Positions 9,559 to 18,594 of a stretch of DNA of 64,000 nt are shown piece after piece. The position numbers were made by a program, and so were the translations under genes. The first letter of the stretch is position 1; each line of letters begins with the position of its first letter. Under the pieces are notes generated by a model. The model saw only the letters and a list, made by a program, of their open reading frames with translations, ran no database searches and was not told where the DNA came from. Source of the stretch: Viridibacillus soli (lineage in GTDB: Bacteria; Bacillota; Bacilli; Bacillales_A; Planococcaceae); the NCBI RefSeq assembly GCF_016612995.1, contig NZ_JAEOAH010000004.1, positions 186,001 to 250,000 of the forward strand, in the 5' to 3' direction.

Positions 9559-10164
9559 TTAGAACGCCTTTCGTTGGTAAATAACAGTAGTAGTCACCCA
9601 AGAAATAACATAGACTACCATGATAACAAGTGTCGCTCCTGTATATAAAACCGGTACGGATAAATTAACAATAAAATCAGTTATTGCTGTTAAATGTTCA
9701 GCTAAAAACAATACAATGGCCGGTCCTATAGCTGCTAAAAGGAAAAAGCTGATCATTACAACCATTGTAATATGGCCTGGTTTTAATATGTAAAATAATG
9801 GAAATGTAAACGCGGCAAATAATAAGAATAAGCTACTGCCAATCGCAATATCAATCATCGTAAACGGTTTATTGAAAGCAAATAATGCTAGACTTGTCAC
9901 CCCAATTGCTAAAAGCATATAAACAATAGCCCCAAGATAGCGTGATGCGATAATTTCCGTACGTGTATAAGGTAAGGAATTTAATAATATGTTTGTCTCT
10001 ACTTTTTCATCGTAAGCATAAGTGTTAAAGGGAATAAAAATACTGGCAATGAGAAAAGTCCAAGCTGGATGTTTGTCAATAATGATAAAGAATAAGATAA
10101 CAGGAAGAAAGATTAATAGCTGCCTTTTCTGTAGTATGACATCACGTCTGATTAAATTAAACAT
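9559..10164 (-). CDS. ABC-2 type membrane permease
   Basis: 201 residues with six predicted membrane helices. The Arg-rich start FNLIRRDVILQKRQLL and the later YDEKVETNILLNSLPYTRTEIIASRYLG segment are typical of ABC-2 permeases paired with YtrA-type regulators. It is last in the operon, and its ATG overlaps the stop of the ATPase gene by 8 bp. It would form the channel of an exporter; the substrate is unknown but may be a cell-envelope compound or peptide antibiotic. Confidence 0.8.
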   Translation of the reverse strand: MFNLIRRDVILQKRQLLIFLPVILFFIIIDKHPAWTFLIASIFIPFNTYAYDEKVETNILLNSLPYTRTEIIASRYLGAIVYMLLAIGVTSLALFAFNKPFTMIDIAIGSSLFLLFAAFTFPLFYILKPGHITMVVMISFFLLAAIGPAIVLFLAEHLTAITDFIVNLSVPVLYTGATLVIMVVYVISWVTTTVIYQRKAF

Positions 10165-11023
10165 GGTGTATGCCCCCTTTCAAGTAATACATGATATCTT
10201 CCAGAGAGGCCCGTTCAAAGACAACTGTGTCTCCAAAAGTATTTTTCACTGCTTTAATATTATCCGTTAATGCTTCAAATCCTGTTGATGCACGATGAAC
10301 ATGAACAAAGGCCTTTTCAGTGTCGCTATCCAGAAGATTTAATCCTCCTTTAACGAGCGCATAGTTTTCAGCTACGTCGTGAATGGACTGATTAAATACT
10401 AATTCCCCATTCTGCATAAAAGCTATATAATCTGCGATACGATTTAAATCTGTTGTAATATGTGTAGAGAAGAAAATGGTACGATTACCTTCAATCATTA
10501 ATTCCTGTAAAAGATCCAATAGCTCTCGTCTAAAAATGGGGTCTAAGCCTGCTGTTGGTTCGTCCATGATAATCAGCTCTGCATGATGTGATAGTGCTAT
10601 CGCCAATGAAGCTTTCATTTGCATTCCTTTTGAGAAAGTTTTTATCGCTTTATTAAGCGGTAATTTGAATTGTTCAACATATTGATAAAATAAAGTATCA
10701 TCCCATTGTTTGTAAGCTGGTGCAACTATACGTTTTATATCTTTTAAGTTCAGCCCTTCAAAAAAAATATTGCCATCGTAGACAAATCCAATTCTTTCTT
10801 TGATAGCCTTCTCATGCGTTTTGTAGTCCAACCCGAAAAGCTTAACTTCTCCGGCATCCGGCTTTAATAGATTCATCATCATTTTTATCGTTGTCGACTT
10901 ACCAGCTCCATTTGCTCCAATGAACCCAGTTACAAAGCCTTGCTTCACTTGTAAATCAATATTTTTAACGGAAAAACCTTTAAATTTCTTTGTTACATTT
11001 TTTAATTCAACCACATTTTCCAT
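10157..11023 (-). CDS. ABC transporter ATP-binding protein
   Basis: 288 residues. Walker A is GANGAGKST, the signature region is TFSKGMQMKASLAIALSHH with SKGMQ replacing LSGGQ, and Walker B is LIIMDEPTAGLDP, with the switch histidine in STHI. The last ~70 residues are a C-terminal extension common in ABC-2 exporters. It lies 5 bp downstream of the GntR gene and overlaps the permease gene, so the three are co-expressed. Confidence 0.92.
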   Translation of the reverse strand: MENVVELKNVTKKFKGFSVKNIDLQVKQGFVTGFIGANGAGKSTTIKMMMNLLKPDAGEVKLFGLDYKTHEKAIKERIGFVYDGNIFFEGLNLKDIKRIVAPAYKQWDDTLFYQYVEQFKLPLNKAIKTFSKGMQMKASLAIALSHHAELIIMDEPTAGLDPIFRRELLDLLQELMIEGNRTIFFSTHITTDLNRIADYIAFMQNGELVFNQSIHDVAENYALVKGGLNLLDSDTEKAFVHVHRASTGFEALTDNIKAVKNTFGDTVVFERASLEDIMYYLKGGIHHV

Positions 11024-11028
11024 TCATT

Positions 11029-11400
11029 TCACTCCTCATATAAAATCTTTAATAATTGCTTCAGCTCATCAAGTGACAGACCAATTTCTCTGCTATTCGT
11101 TATGACCGCACCCAGCTGCTCCTCAATGACCTTCAGCTTCTTCTCTCTTATAACCTCTAAATTTTGCTCTGCGACAAAAGACCCTTTTCCGACAATGGAA
11201 TAGATAAAGCCCGCCTTCTCCAATTCCTCATAAGCACGTTTCGTCGTTATAACACTAATTTGTAAATCCTTTGCGAGATTACGCATGGAAGGTATTGCTG
11301 TACCCTCTTGTAGTTCACCTGCTAAAATAGACGATTTAATTTGATTCGTAATTTGTTCATAAATCGGCTCCTTTGAACTGTTGGAAATAATTATTTGCAT
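11029..11400 (-). CDS. GntR-family repressor, YtrA subfamily
   Basis: 123 residues: an N-terminal winged HTH (PIYEQITNQIKSSILAGEL and SMRNLAKDLQISVITTKRAYEELEKAGFI) and a short C-terminal helical tail. This is the hallmark of YtrA-type GntR proteins that repress their own ABC operon. In B. subtilis the ytr operon responds to lipid II-cycle antibiotics. Its position between a small membrane protein and the ATPase supports autoregulation. Confidence 0.88.
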   Translation of the reverse strand: MQIIISNSSKEPIYEQITNQIKSSILAGELQEGTAIPSMRNLAKDLQISVITTKRAYEELEKAGFIYSIVGKGSFVAEQNLEVIREKKLKVIEEQLGAVITNSREIGLSLDELKQLLKILYEE

Positions 11401-11415
11401 GCCAATCCCTCTTCT

Positions 11416-11751
11416 TTATTTTTTTGAAAACATACTTGAAATAATGCCATGTACTGCTGGAATCAGTATAGCAATAACGTGAATTGTCATGAACATATTA
11501 AAAAATGAAAAGGAATAAGGGTTAATCCATTCAGTAAAGAGCTTCGAGTCCAAAATCCAGCTACTTATCCTGGCAAATAAGTTACCACTATCGTTTAGTT
11601 TTGGCTCCAGGAAAGTGCCATCAACGGCGATAAAGATCAATTGAACAATTAAAAATATTCCAATGGTGATCATCCAGCGTTTAGCTAGATGAATATTATG
11701 AGTTTTTTCTGTGCCTGTCATTTGAACACTGCCCCTCTCATGCTTCTTCAT
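11416..11751 (-). CDS. Small membrane protein, first gene of the GntR/ABC operon
   Basis: 111 residues from the first ATG, with two or three membrane helices (WMITIGIFLIVQLIFIAV, MFMTIHVIAILIPAVHGII). The internal ATG at 11721 (MTGTEKTHN) has an AGGGG site about 11 nt upstream, while the first ATG has none, so the shorter 101-residue form is possible. It probably works with the ABC exporter below it. Family not recognised. Confidence 0.6.
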   Translation of the reverse strand: MKKHERGSVQMTGTEKTHNIHLAKRWMITIGIFLIVQLIFIAVDGTFLEPKLNDSGNLFARISSWILDSKLFTEWINPYSFSFFNMFMTIHVIAILIPAVHGIISSMFSKK

Positions 11752-11776
11752 TTTGAGTATTTACTAAATTCACATC

Positions 11777-11834
11777 CTTATATAATGTATATATACTATA
11801 TTCACATTATATACATATATAAAACACCGTGCAA
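11777..11834 (-). promoter_or_regulatory. Promoter and likely GntR operator of the ABC operon
   Basis: Reading the minus strand, TTGCAC (11834-11829) and TATAAT (11811-11806) are separated by 17 bp, a near-consensus SigA promoter. Just downstream lies an AT-rich partial palindrome centred on GTATATATAC (11788-11797), a fitting site for the YtrA-type repressor. The promoter is seen directly; the operator role is inferred. Confidence 0.6.
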
Positions 11835-11985
11835 CCAATTTATTTCAATAAAAGAAAATTTTGTATATACCAGCCTTAGAACAATAGAACAGAAGTCTGA
11901 TAGAACCACATTTACAATAAAGTTTCATAATAAATGAAATTGAAAGATCAATTATAAATTCAGCTAAGTAAGGGAGGATTTTTCC

Positions 11986-12105
11986 ATGACACAATCTGAA
12001 CGACAGGCGATGTGGCAAGAACGAATTGCTGCATTTCGAGCGAGTGGCAATAAAAATGTTACAGCTTGGTGCGAATAACAAAATATTAGTGTGAATAATA
12101 TGTAA
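11986..12105 (+). pseudogene. IS66-type TnpA (orf1) N-terminal remnant
   Basis: MTQSERQAMWQERIAAFRAS followed by GNKNVTAWCE is the start of the small accessory protein of IS66 elements. A TAA replaces the next codon, after which QQNISVNNM can still be read before a further stop. A GGGAGGA site precedes the ATG. The rest of the element is absent. Confidence 0.65.
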
Positions 12106-12201
12106 TTGTAAATAAAATCCAAGCGGATGGAGCCACCTTTATTGAAGTGTTCACTTTTTTGGCTCTAAACCCTAAGTTTAAATAGACAGAGTTTTCTATC
12201 T

Positions 12202-12490
12202 TTATTTATACAACACTAGTGCGTTCTTTCCTACCAAAGATAGCATTTCCTTCTTGCAGGGTATTTTATAGATATTTTTACCCCATAAAGTAAGAGTTTC
12301 ACCTAAAGAACCGAAATCAAATGTAATGTTAACACTGTTATTTGCATATATAGTGTTTTGGGGACTCTGCACAGTAGATCCTAACCAAAGTGATTCGCTA
12401 GCAGGTTTCGGTTTTTCCCTGGTTGAACAGTAGCATTATTAGAGGAATCTGCGAAAGCTCCTGTTTTACGTTTACTTAGTGTCTTTTTTA
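12202..12490 (-). pseudogene. Decayed protein-coding fragment, unknown family
   Basis: On the minus strand a frame reads ...KPASESLWLGSTVQSPQNTI and then YANNSVNITFDFGSLGETLT, ending at a stop at 12202. Upstream another frame gives LSKRKTGAFADSSNNATVQPG, so a frameshift sits near 12425. Residue composition is protein-like but the family is not recognised. No intact start. Confidence 0.45.
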
Positions 12491-12720
12491 GGCTTGTCTC
12501 AAAGCTTAAGGGATTTGTAAGAATTGAGTAAGAAAAAAGAGAAGTTCGTTCCATACAATTAAAGTAGACAGCGAAAGGGGGAAATCGATTTCTTATTGTC
12601 TATAAATAAGCAATAACCCAATCATTGCATCACATTCACATGCAGCAATTCAGGCCTCTAGAACAATGAATTTCCAAAAGATATATTTATTAAAAAATCA
12701 GAAAATCAAGAAATGGAGAG

Positions 12721-14148
12721 ATGTACAATATGAAACAAGAAACAATGATGAAAGAATTCGATCAGTATGCTGGTGAACTTACAAAGAAATATCAAATTCC
12801 AGGGTTTGCAATGGGCTTGGCGAAAGACGGGCAATTATTTTATGAAAGTGACTTTGGCTATCGAAATGTAGAAAAGGAGCTACCTTTATCCTCTGACACC
12901 GTATTTGGAATCGGTTCAATAACGAAGTCATTTACGTGTATGGCCATTCTCCAGCTACAAGAGGCTGGAAAACTTTCTGTTCATGATGCTGTTGTTCAAT
13001 ATTTACCAGAATTTAAAACTAATGATGAAGAGTATACAAAACAAATGACGATTCATCACTTTATGACTCATTCTGCAGGATTACCTCCTTTAACATTATT
13101 AATGGGTGCATTACGTAAGAGTATAGAGTTGGATCCAAGATTTGAAGAAGATGAAAAGAAAGAAAATGAATTATCTAAAATTCCATGTATTGAAACATAT
13201 GAGGAACTGATGGAAGGTATTGCGAACGCGGAGTATCAGCTATTTGGTGCACCTGGTACAGAGTTTAGCTATTCAAATGAGTGTTACGCTCTTTTAGGCA
13301 CTATTATTGAAAGAGTAAGTGGAATCAAATACGAACAATATATGAAAGATTACATTCTAGATCCGGCAGGCATGTATCAAAGTGTATTTCATTTAGAAGA
13401 ATTAGATGGACACGAGGATATTGCCACCCTTTATAATTCACGGAGAAAAGCGGAAGAAACAATCGTGTTTGAATCGAATAATCCTTGGGACGCGCCCGCT
13501 ATGCGTGCAGCTGGATTCTTGAAATCTACTATAAACGATATGCTTAAATACTCGGAAATCTTCAGAAACAACGGAAAAGTAGGCTCAGCACAAATATTGA
13601 CACCAAAGAGCGTCGAATTAATGACAACACCTTATATACAATGTGATCCTGATAAATATTACGGATACGGTTTAACAATAGTACCAGACTTTTTTGGATA
13701 TCGACTGATAGAACATGGAGGTTCCATTAAAGGTGTAGCATCCCAATTGAATATGATTCCAGAATTAGGTTTAGCAGGTATCGCATTTGCTAACTTAGCA
13801 GGAGTACCATCTACACAACTATTATATAGTGCGTTTGCAGAACAACTGGGTAAATCTGTTTACGATACTCATTTTAGTTTGAAAGAAATTGATGTATCCC
13901 TTGCTAAATTAAAGGAATATGAAGGTGAATTTGTTTCTGGTGAAGGAGCGAAAGTGAGACTTCATGTTGAAGCGGGAAAACTTCATATGGATTCAGATGG
14001 AATTCATACAATAATTAAACCAATTGCAGAAGACACATTTTTAGTACACATAAAAGACTCGAATTTTATTCTGCGTTTTAAAAGAAATGAAGAAGGCACA
14101 ATCGTAAGGATTAAATTCGGATATAGACAAATTCCAAAAGTGAAGTAA
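12721..14148 (+). CDS. Serine hydrolase, class C beta-lactamase / penicillin-binding protein family
   Basis: 475 residues with a beta-lactamase fold in the first ~355 and a C-terminal ~110-residue lipocalin-like domain often found in these hydrolases. Active-site motifs are SITK (Ser nucleophile and Lys), YSN (FSYSNECY) and HGG (EHGGSIKG). There is no signal peptide, so it should act in the cytosol on a peptide or ester rather than as a periplasmic resistance enzyme. ATG 12730 is at a better distance from the GGAG site than ATG 12721. Confidence 0.85.
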   Translation: MYNMKQETMMKEFDQYAGELTKKYQIPGFAMGLAKDGQLFYESDFGYRNVEKELPLSSDTVFGIGSITKSFTCMAILQLQEAGKLSVHDAVVQYLPEFKTNDEEYTKQMTIHHFMTHSAGLPPLTLLMGALRKSIELDPRFEEDEKKENELSKIPCIETYEELMEGIANAEYQLFGAPGTEFSYSNECYALLGTIIERVSGIKYEQYMKDYILDPAGMYQSVFHLEELDGHEDIATLYNSRRKAEETIVFESNNPWDAPAMRAAGFLKSTINDMLKYSEIFRNNGKVGSAQILTPKSVELMTTPYIQCDPDKYYGYGLTIVPDFFGYRLIEHGGSIKGVASQLNMIPELGLAGIAFANLAGVPSTQLLYSAFAEQLGKSVYDTHFSLKEIDVSLAKLKEYEGEFVSGEGAKVRLHVEAGKLHMDSDGIHTIIKPIAEDTFLVHIKDSNFILRFKRNEEGTIVRIKFGYRQIPKVK

Positions 14149-14221
14149 GGGGGGATTACAACTAAAAATTTAAAACTTTGTGATATTGGATTTCTGTAGC
14201 TTTGTAAAAAGTTTGATAAAA

Positions 14222-14267
14222 ATCACCTCACCTCTATCGATTTCTTAGAGTTGAGGTGTTTTTCTTA
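14222..14267 (+). terminator. Terminator of the serine hydrolase
   Basis: Stem CACCTCA / TGAGGTG, extended by imperfect pairs, followed by TTTTTCTT. Confidence 0.65.
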
Positions 14268-14423
14268 TTGGTACTCTAAAGGGGCAGCATTCCTGTTTGA
14301 AGGATGTTCGGGGTCTTGAAAGAAAAAGACTATTGGAATAGGGGAGAGAAAACGGCTTAATCATTTTCAATTTCAAACAAAGTCTCTACTGCTTTTTTCA
14401 CGTTTCTTGATTTCTCCATAACG

Positions 14424-14466
14424 AAAAAACCCGAATTTCTCATCTTATTAAAGAAATTGGGGTTTG
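14424..14466 (-). terminator. Terminator of the phosphodiesterase-type gene
   Basis: On the minus strand the stem AAACCC-AATTTCT / AGAAATT-GGGTTT is followed by TTTTCG. Confidence 0.65.
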
Positions 14467-14541
14467 TAATCATGTAATCTTCTTAACATTGTAAATACGC
14501 ATTTTCCTGACGCTACCTCTATATTGTCTAAAGTAAGGGAG

Positions 14542-16041
14542 TCACTTTGTTAATTTTATAATCCATTTTTTAATGTCAACGAGTCTATTGTATTCAGGTT
14601 TTTCACGAGTACCAGCGATTATGAGAGGAACAAGGGAATCGATTTTGTGTAAAGAACCATGTGCTCCTCCACCAGCATGGTTATGACTATGTTTTTCTAT
14701 GAATTCAAAGTGTGGTTTGGCATCTACAATTATAAATTGACCTTCATGTGAATGCAGGGCACCATTAAGTCTTGCGAGCGCATCTGGATAATTGCCATAT
14801 TCGATAAGCCTTTGATTATCAATTTCCAAATTTAAAATGGAATGATCACCATCTAACTTCCATGATTGGTTATACAGATCCTTATACGGACCATTTGGTG
14901 AAAATGTAAAATACTTATCGGATTGTGGAGAAATAACATAGTTTGTTTCTTCCTCTTTCCATGCAATAATACCAATTCGATCATCTTTTTTTAATGTCTC
15001 TATTATTTTTGAAATTTCAATGTTTTCTTTGATTAAGTTAATGTACGCCATTCTCTCGTTAATCGCGATTGCAATTTCGCCATTCTTCTTACGTTCCCAA
15101 AAAGTATAGTCTTTTAACACATCATTTAAATCGATTAGCGAAATGTTCTTATCTTTAATAATCTTAGATTGGGCACTATCCCCATGTACAATCCAAATTG
15201 CCTGTTCAATTGCTTCCTCCCAAGTAGGATAAGAATTTAGTAGCGCTCGAAGATATTGATCTGCTTTTTCAATTGGATCTATATCCTCCGGGCCGTTTAT
15301 ATGTAAAAATTTGTCTGCATCTGGTAAATAGGCGAGAGTAAATGAAGGTAATTTATTATGTTTAATTAAGAATTTTAACTCGTTAACGGTAAATTGATTA
15401 TTAAAGCCCATACTTTTCCACGCAAACTTATGACGACCATTTTTGGAATCATATTGAGACAATGTTCCCAATGAAAGTAATGATGGTCCGTTGATATCTA
15501 TTTCATTTGGTAGAAGTCCTATTGCTGAAATTAGTTTTGGAACATTTAATTGGTGGTGAAAACTTCCACGATATAAAAGGCCATTGATAGATGCAGATTG
15601 AATGTTATCCTTTGAGAGTTCTTCATGAATGGTCTGAACATTTTTGCTCAGATGCTCTTTGTTTAGATTAACAATACCATCGAGTGCAACATTTTTAACT
15701 CCAAGGTTCCAGATTTCGCTTATGCCGCTCCCATAGCTTATAATGCGATTTTCATCTTTCTTAAACCAAATAAGGCCTGGAATCTTATGTTGATCAGCAT
15801 AAGTACCAGTCAACAAAGTACTGTCAATAGCAACGGACATTGTAGGATAAGAGCTAATTACTTCTGGGTAAAATTGTCCGTTTTCTATTAAAAATGAAAA
15901 GGCAGGGGCTCTTCTTTCTTGAATGACTTTTTGGATGGACTGACTCATAAGAGAGTCTACAGTGATGAGTATGACTGGTTTTTTCCTTTTATTGAAAACA
16001 GTGTTGTTAATATCTTTGGTAGGAGACATTTTATATTTCAT
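14542..16041 (-). CDS. Alkaline phosphatase-superfamily phosphodiesterase / nucleotide pyrophosphatase-like
   Basis: 499 residues from ATG 16041, which follows AAGGGTGAAAAC. The longer frame would need a TTG at 16077. Motifs of the type I phosphodiesterase family are visible: ILITVDSLMS near the N-terminus (metal aspartate), SSYPTMSVAIDSTLLTG with the nucleophile Thr or Ser, the PDADKFLHINGP segment, WIVHGDSAQ, and a C-terminal HSHNHAGGGAHGSLH that supplies metal histidines. It should hydrolyse phosphodiester or phosphomonoester bonds. No signal peptide is evident. The exact substrate is unknown. Confidence 0.75.
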   Translation of the reverse strand: MKYKMSPTKDINNTVFNKRKKPVILITVDSLMSQSIQKVIQERRAPAFSFLIENGQFYPEVISSYPTMSVAIDSTLLTGTYADQHKIPGLIWFKKDENRIISYGSGISEIWNLGVKNVALDGIVNLNKEHLSKNVQTIHEELSKDNIQSASINGLLYRGSFHHQLNVPKLISAIGLLPNEIDINGPSLLSLGTLSQYDSKNGRHKFAWKSMGFNNQFTVNELKFLIKHNKLPSFTLAYLPDADKFLHINGPEDIDPIEKADQYLRALLNSYPTWEEAIEQAIWIVHGDSAQSKIIKDKNISLIDLNDVLKDYTFWERKKNGEIAIAINERMAYINLIKENIEISKIIETLKKDDRIGIIAWKEEETNYVISPQSDKYFTFSPNGPYKDLYNQSWKLDGDHSILNLEIDNQRLIEYGNYPDALARLNGALHSHEGQFIIVDAKPHFEFIEKHSHNHAGGGAHGSLHKIDSLVPLIIAGTREKPEYNRLVDIKKWIIKLTK

Positions 16042-16143
16042 GTTTTCACCCTTTTTTCCTTTTTTTATAATTGACAATAGTATGCTTTATATTGGCAGGA
16101 AGATACGTCATATTAATATAAAGATGGTGACAGATGAAGTAAA

Positions 16144-16230
16144 TCAATCAAAAAATAGAAGATGAACAGCTCCAAAAATTAATCCTGTAACCAAGGTTGA
16201 TGCTAAAAATACAGACGTTATTTTTCTCAT
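16144..16230 (-). CDS. Putative 28-aa hydrophobic peptide
   Basis: ATG 16230 follows AGGGG at 7-nt spacing and encodes MRKITSVFLASTLVTGLIFG plus eight further residues ending LLFFD. It is a single membrane-spanning segment with a signal-like start. It could be a real small protein or the N-terminal remnant of a secreted protein. It lies upstream of the phosphodiesterase gene on the same strand. Confidence 0.35.
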   Translation of the reverse strand: MRKITSVFLASTLVTGLIFGAVHLLFFD

Positions 16231-16436
16231 AAAATATCCCCTAACATAACTTCTAATATATTTTTTACTACAATTAAATCCATTTACAAATTATTAACAA
16301 CTGGGTGTTGCAAAACTCATGAATCTAAGATGAAGTTTATGCGGAGTTATCTGAAGTTTATGTGAAATGGTTTAATGTTATAGTGTTGATTCTACCAGTA
16401 ATTTGAATGCTACTGAATTTACGTACAGCATCCAAT

Positions 16437-16470
16437 GAAAAAACTAGTCCCGGATTTCAGGACTAGTCTT
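16437..16470 (-). terminator. Terminator of the BlaI/M56 operon
   Basis: On the minus strand the stem AGACTAGTCC / GGACTAGTTT is followed by TTTTC. It sits just past the ancestral stop at 16484, not past the present stop at 16796. This supports an originally longer M56 gene. Confidence 0.7.
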
Positions 16471-16493
16471 TGGAGTAATTTATTTATTTTTCA

Positions 16494-17036
16494 TTTGTTG
16501 CGATTACACGTGGTTCCGTCGTACTATTTGATGAATCAACAATAACTGGATTTCGTTCTTTGCCTTTATTTGTTGCGATTACACGTGGTTCCGTCGTACT
16601 ATTTGATGAATCAACAATAACTGGATTTCGTTCTTTGCCTTTATTTGTTGCGATTACCCGTGGTTCCGTCGTACTATTTGATGCAGTCGTAACAATAACT
16701 GGATTTCGTTCTTTGCCTTAATTTGTTGCGATTACACGTGGGTCCGTCGTACTAGTTGATGCATTCGTAACAATAACTGGATTTCGTTCTTTGCCTTAAT
16801 TTGTTGCGATTACACGTGGGTCCGTCGTACTAGTTGATGCATTCGTAACAATAACTGGATTTCGTTCTTTGCCTTTATTTGTTGCGATTACATGTGGTTC
16901 TGTCGTACTATTTGATGCATTCGTAACAATAACTGGATTTCGTTCTTTGCCTTTATTTGTTGCGATTACATGTGGTTCTGTCGTACTATTTGATGCATTC
17001 GTAACAATAACTGGATTTCGTTCTTTGCCTTCTTTC
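16494..17036 (-). repeat. Tandem coding repeat, 7 units of 75 or 78 bp
   Basis: Units begin (GTTGCG mark) at 16497, 16572, 16647, 16725, 16803, 16881 and 16959. Each encodes about 25-26 residues of the form GKERNPVIV...STTEP.VIATNK. Unit lengths are multiples of three, so copy-number change keeps the frame. The two units starting at 16725 and 16803 share an AAA-to-TAA change that creates a stop. Confidence 0.9.
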
Positions 17037-18016
17037 AGCGTTGGTGGCTCTTGGCTAGTTGCCGCAAAGACGGTCATCCCTCCAATGACTAATGTACATG
17101 CTAATGCTGTTCCTAATACCGACTTTTTCTTTAAGGTCATAATGGACACTATCCTTTCTTCAATCCCGTTTTTACTAAAATGATTACAAAGCGGCGTAAC
17201 CGTATAGGTTTCATCTGCCATATTGACGAGAGATAGTGCATATGCTGACTTTGCCTTATCTCCAAACTGTCTAATAACCCTTTCGTCGCAAGACAATTCA
17301 ATGTCTCTGTTTACTAAAAAATACATAATCCAAACTAATGGATTAAACCAATGCAAAGCTACCATAATCATTAAAACTACTTTCCACAAAACGTCGAAGC
17401 GTTTAATATGAATTAATTCATGCGTGAGAATAAACTGAATACTTGCAGCGTCTTCCCAATTTATTGATTTCGGCAATAAGATGACTGGTTTAAAGATTCC
17501 ATATGTTAACGGAGTTGTAATTCTATCTGATACTGCAATTTGAATCGTTCTTTTTAACTTATGGTCTTCTAGCCATTGATCGAGATACTCATTATTCTTC
17601 ACTGGGATGGCTGTTTGAAATTCTTTATAAAATCTAACATAGGCCACTATAAAGAATAGCGAAACCCCGATACCCCCACATGCCCAAAGGTACTGAACAA
17701 AATCGCTTGTCATCACAAGCAAAAGCTGATGATACAACGTGTTTGATGTTTGTGCGATTTCGATTGTATTGTGCATACTTTCCGAATCATTTGAGTGAGT
17801 GAGCGTAACAAATAAGTTTTTCAGCATAGGCTGCATGCTCAACTTTGAATAAAAAGAGTAGGGGATGAGTAGTTTAAATGCAACGATTCCCCAAAGAATT
17901 AAAAATGTTTGTTTTGGCACTTTATTTCTTACTAACATCCGCATCAATAGCACAATGATGAGGAGGAGAGATGCGTCTACACTCATGTTGAGAATACTCA
18001 TATCATAATTCCTCAC
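16796..18016 (-). CDS. M56-family membrane metallopeptidase (BlaR1/MecR1-like sensor), truncated tail
   Basis: 406 residues. Four N-terminal membrane helices surround a cytosolic gluzincin domain with HELIH (in FILTHELIHIKRFDV) and the downstream glutamate in ELSCDERVIRQFG. A fifth membrane segment (ALACTLVIGGMTVFAA) leads to an outside tail. BlaR1-like proteins sense a ligand outside and cleave the BlaI repressor inside. There is no penicillin-binding domain; the outer part is a tandem repeat. The frame continues past the stop at 16796 and a second stop at 16718 to a final stop at 16484, so the protein is truncated. The GTG start overlaps the stop of the repressor gene. Confidence 0.85.
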   Translation of the reverse strand: MRNYDMSILNMSVDASLLLIIVLLMRMLVRNKVPKQTFLILWGIVAFKLLIPYSFYSKLSMQPMLKNLFVTLTHSNDSESMHNTIEIAQTSNTLYHQLLLVMTSDFVQYLWACGGIGVSLFFIVAYVRFYKEFQTAIPVKNNEYLDQWLEDHKLKRTIQIAVSDRITTPLTYGIFKPVILLPKSINWEDAASIQFILTHELIHIKRFDVLWKVVLMIMVALHWFNPLVWIMYFLVNRDIELSCDERVIRQFGDKAKSAYALSLVNMADETYTVTPLCNHFSKNGIEERIVSIMTLKKKSVLGTALACTLVIGGMTVFAATSQEPPTLKEGKERNPVIVTNASNSTTEPHVIATNKGKERNPVIVTNASNSTTEPHVIATNKGKERNPVIVTNASTSTTDPRVIATN

Positions 18017-18372
18017 TCAAAATCTTTAACAATTTGCTTTAATTTATCGATCTCACTCGCGGACATTTTTTTCTTGTCTAGTAAGGATGCGAATAGTAAA
18101 GATTTAGAACCATTAAATATTTTATCAATCAATTCCGTCGTTTCTTGTTCTTGTATCTGTTCTTTTCTGATGATTGGATGACAGATAAAGTTAGGTTCAA
18201 TTCTTTCAATGGCCTCTTTTTTTATACATTTTTTTATAACTGTATAGGTGGTATTTTTATTCCAACCTATTCGTTCGTTTAACATTTGTGAGAGCTGTTT
18301 AGCTGTCAAATCGCCTTCTTCCCATAAAATATTCATCACTTGTAATTCCGAATCAAACAATTTAACTTGCAT
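18013..18372 (-). CDS. BlaI/MecI-family transcriptional repressor
   Basis: 119 residues: winged-helix DNA-binding half (ELQVMNILWEEGDLTAKQLSQ, NTTYTVIKKCIKKEAIERI) and a helical dimerisation half. It should repress its own operon with the M56 peptidase and be inactivated by proteolysis. Its stop overlaps the GTG of the M56 gene, which shows translational coupling. Operators lie directly upstream. Confidence 0.9.
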   Translation of the reverse strand: MQVKLFDSELQVMNILWEEGDLTAKQLSQMLNERIGWNKNTTYTVIKKCIKKEAIERIEPNFICHPIIRKEQIQEQETTELIDKIFNGSKSLLFASLLDKKKMSASEIDKLKQIVKDFE

Positions 18373-18394
18373 ACGCGCATGCTCCTTTTATTAA

Positions 18395-18472
18395 GTGGAC
18401 TATTGCAATAGTTTGCCACACATTAATACTACTATGATAGTCTGTAGTTGTCAAGACTATTGAGGTAGTCTG
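18395..18472 (-). promoter_or_regulatory. Cluster of BlaI-like operators
   Basis: Three palindromes in the promoter region share ACTA/TAGT half-sites: ACTATTGCAATAGT (18399-18412, perfect), ACTATGATAGT (18431-18441) and GACTATTGAGGTAGTC (18455-18470). BlaI/CopY-type repressors bind such TACA/GACTA-type dyads. The sites are seen; binding is inferred. Confidence 0.6.
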
Positions 18473-18594
18473 TTGGAGAGAATCTATTTTAAGGGCATAA
18501 TTATACGGATAAATTAACCTTTGGATACTGTGTCTAAACCCAAGTGAAGATTGGACTTTCGCTGCCTTCAGACTTCGCCCCAGGAAAGGTACGG

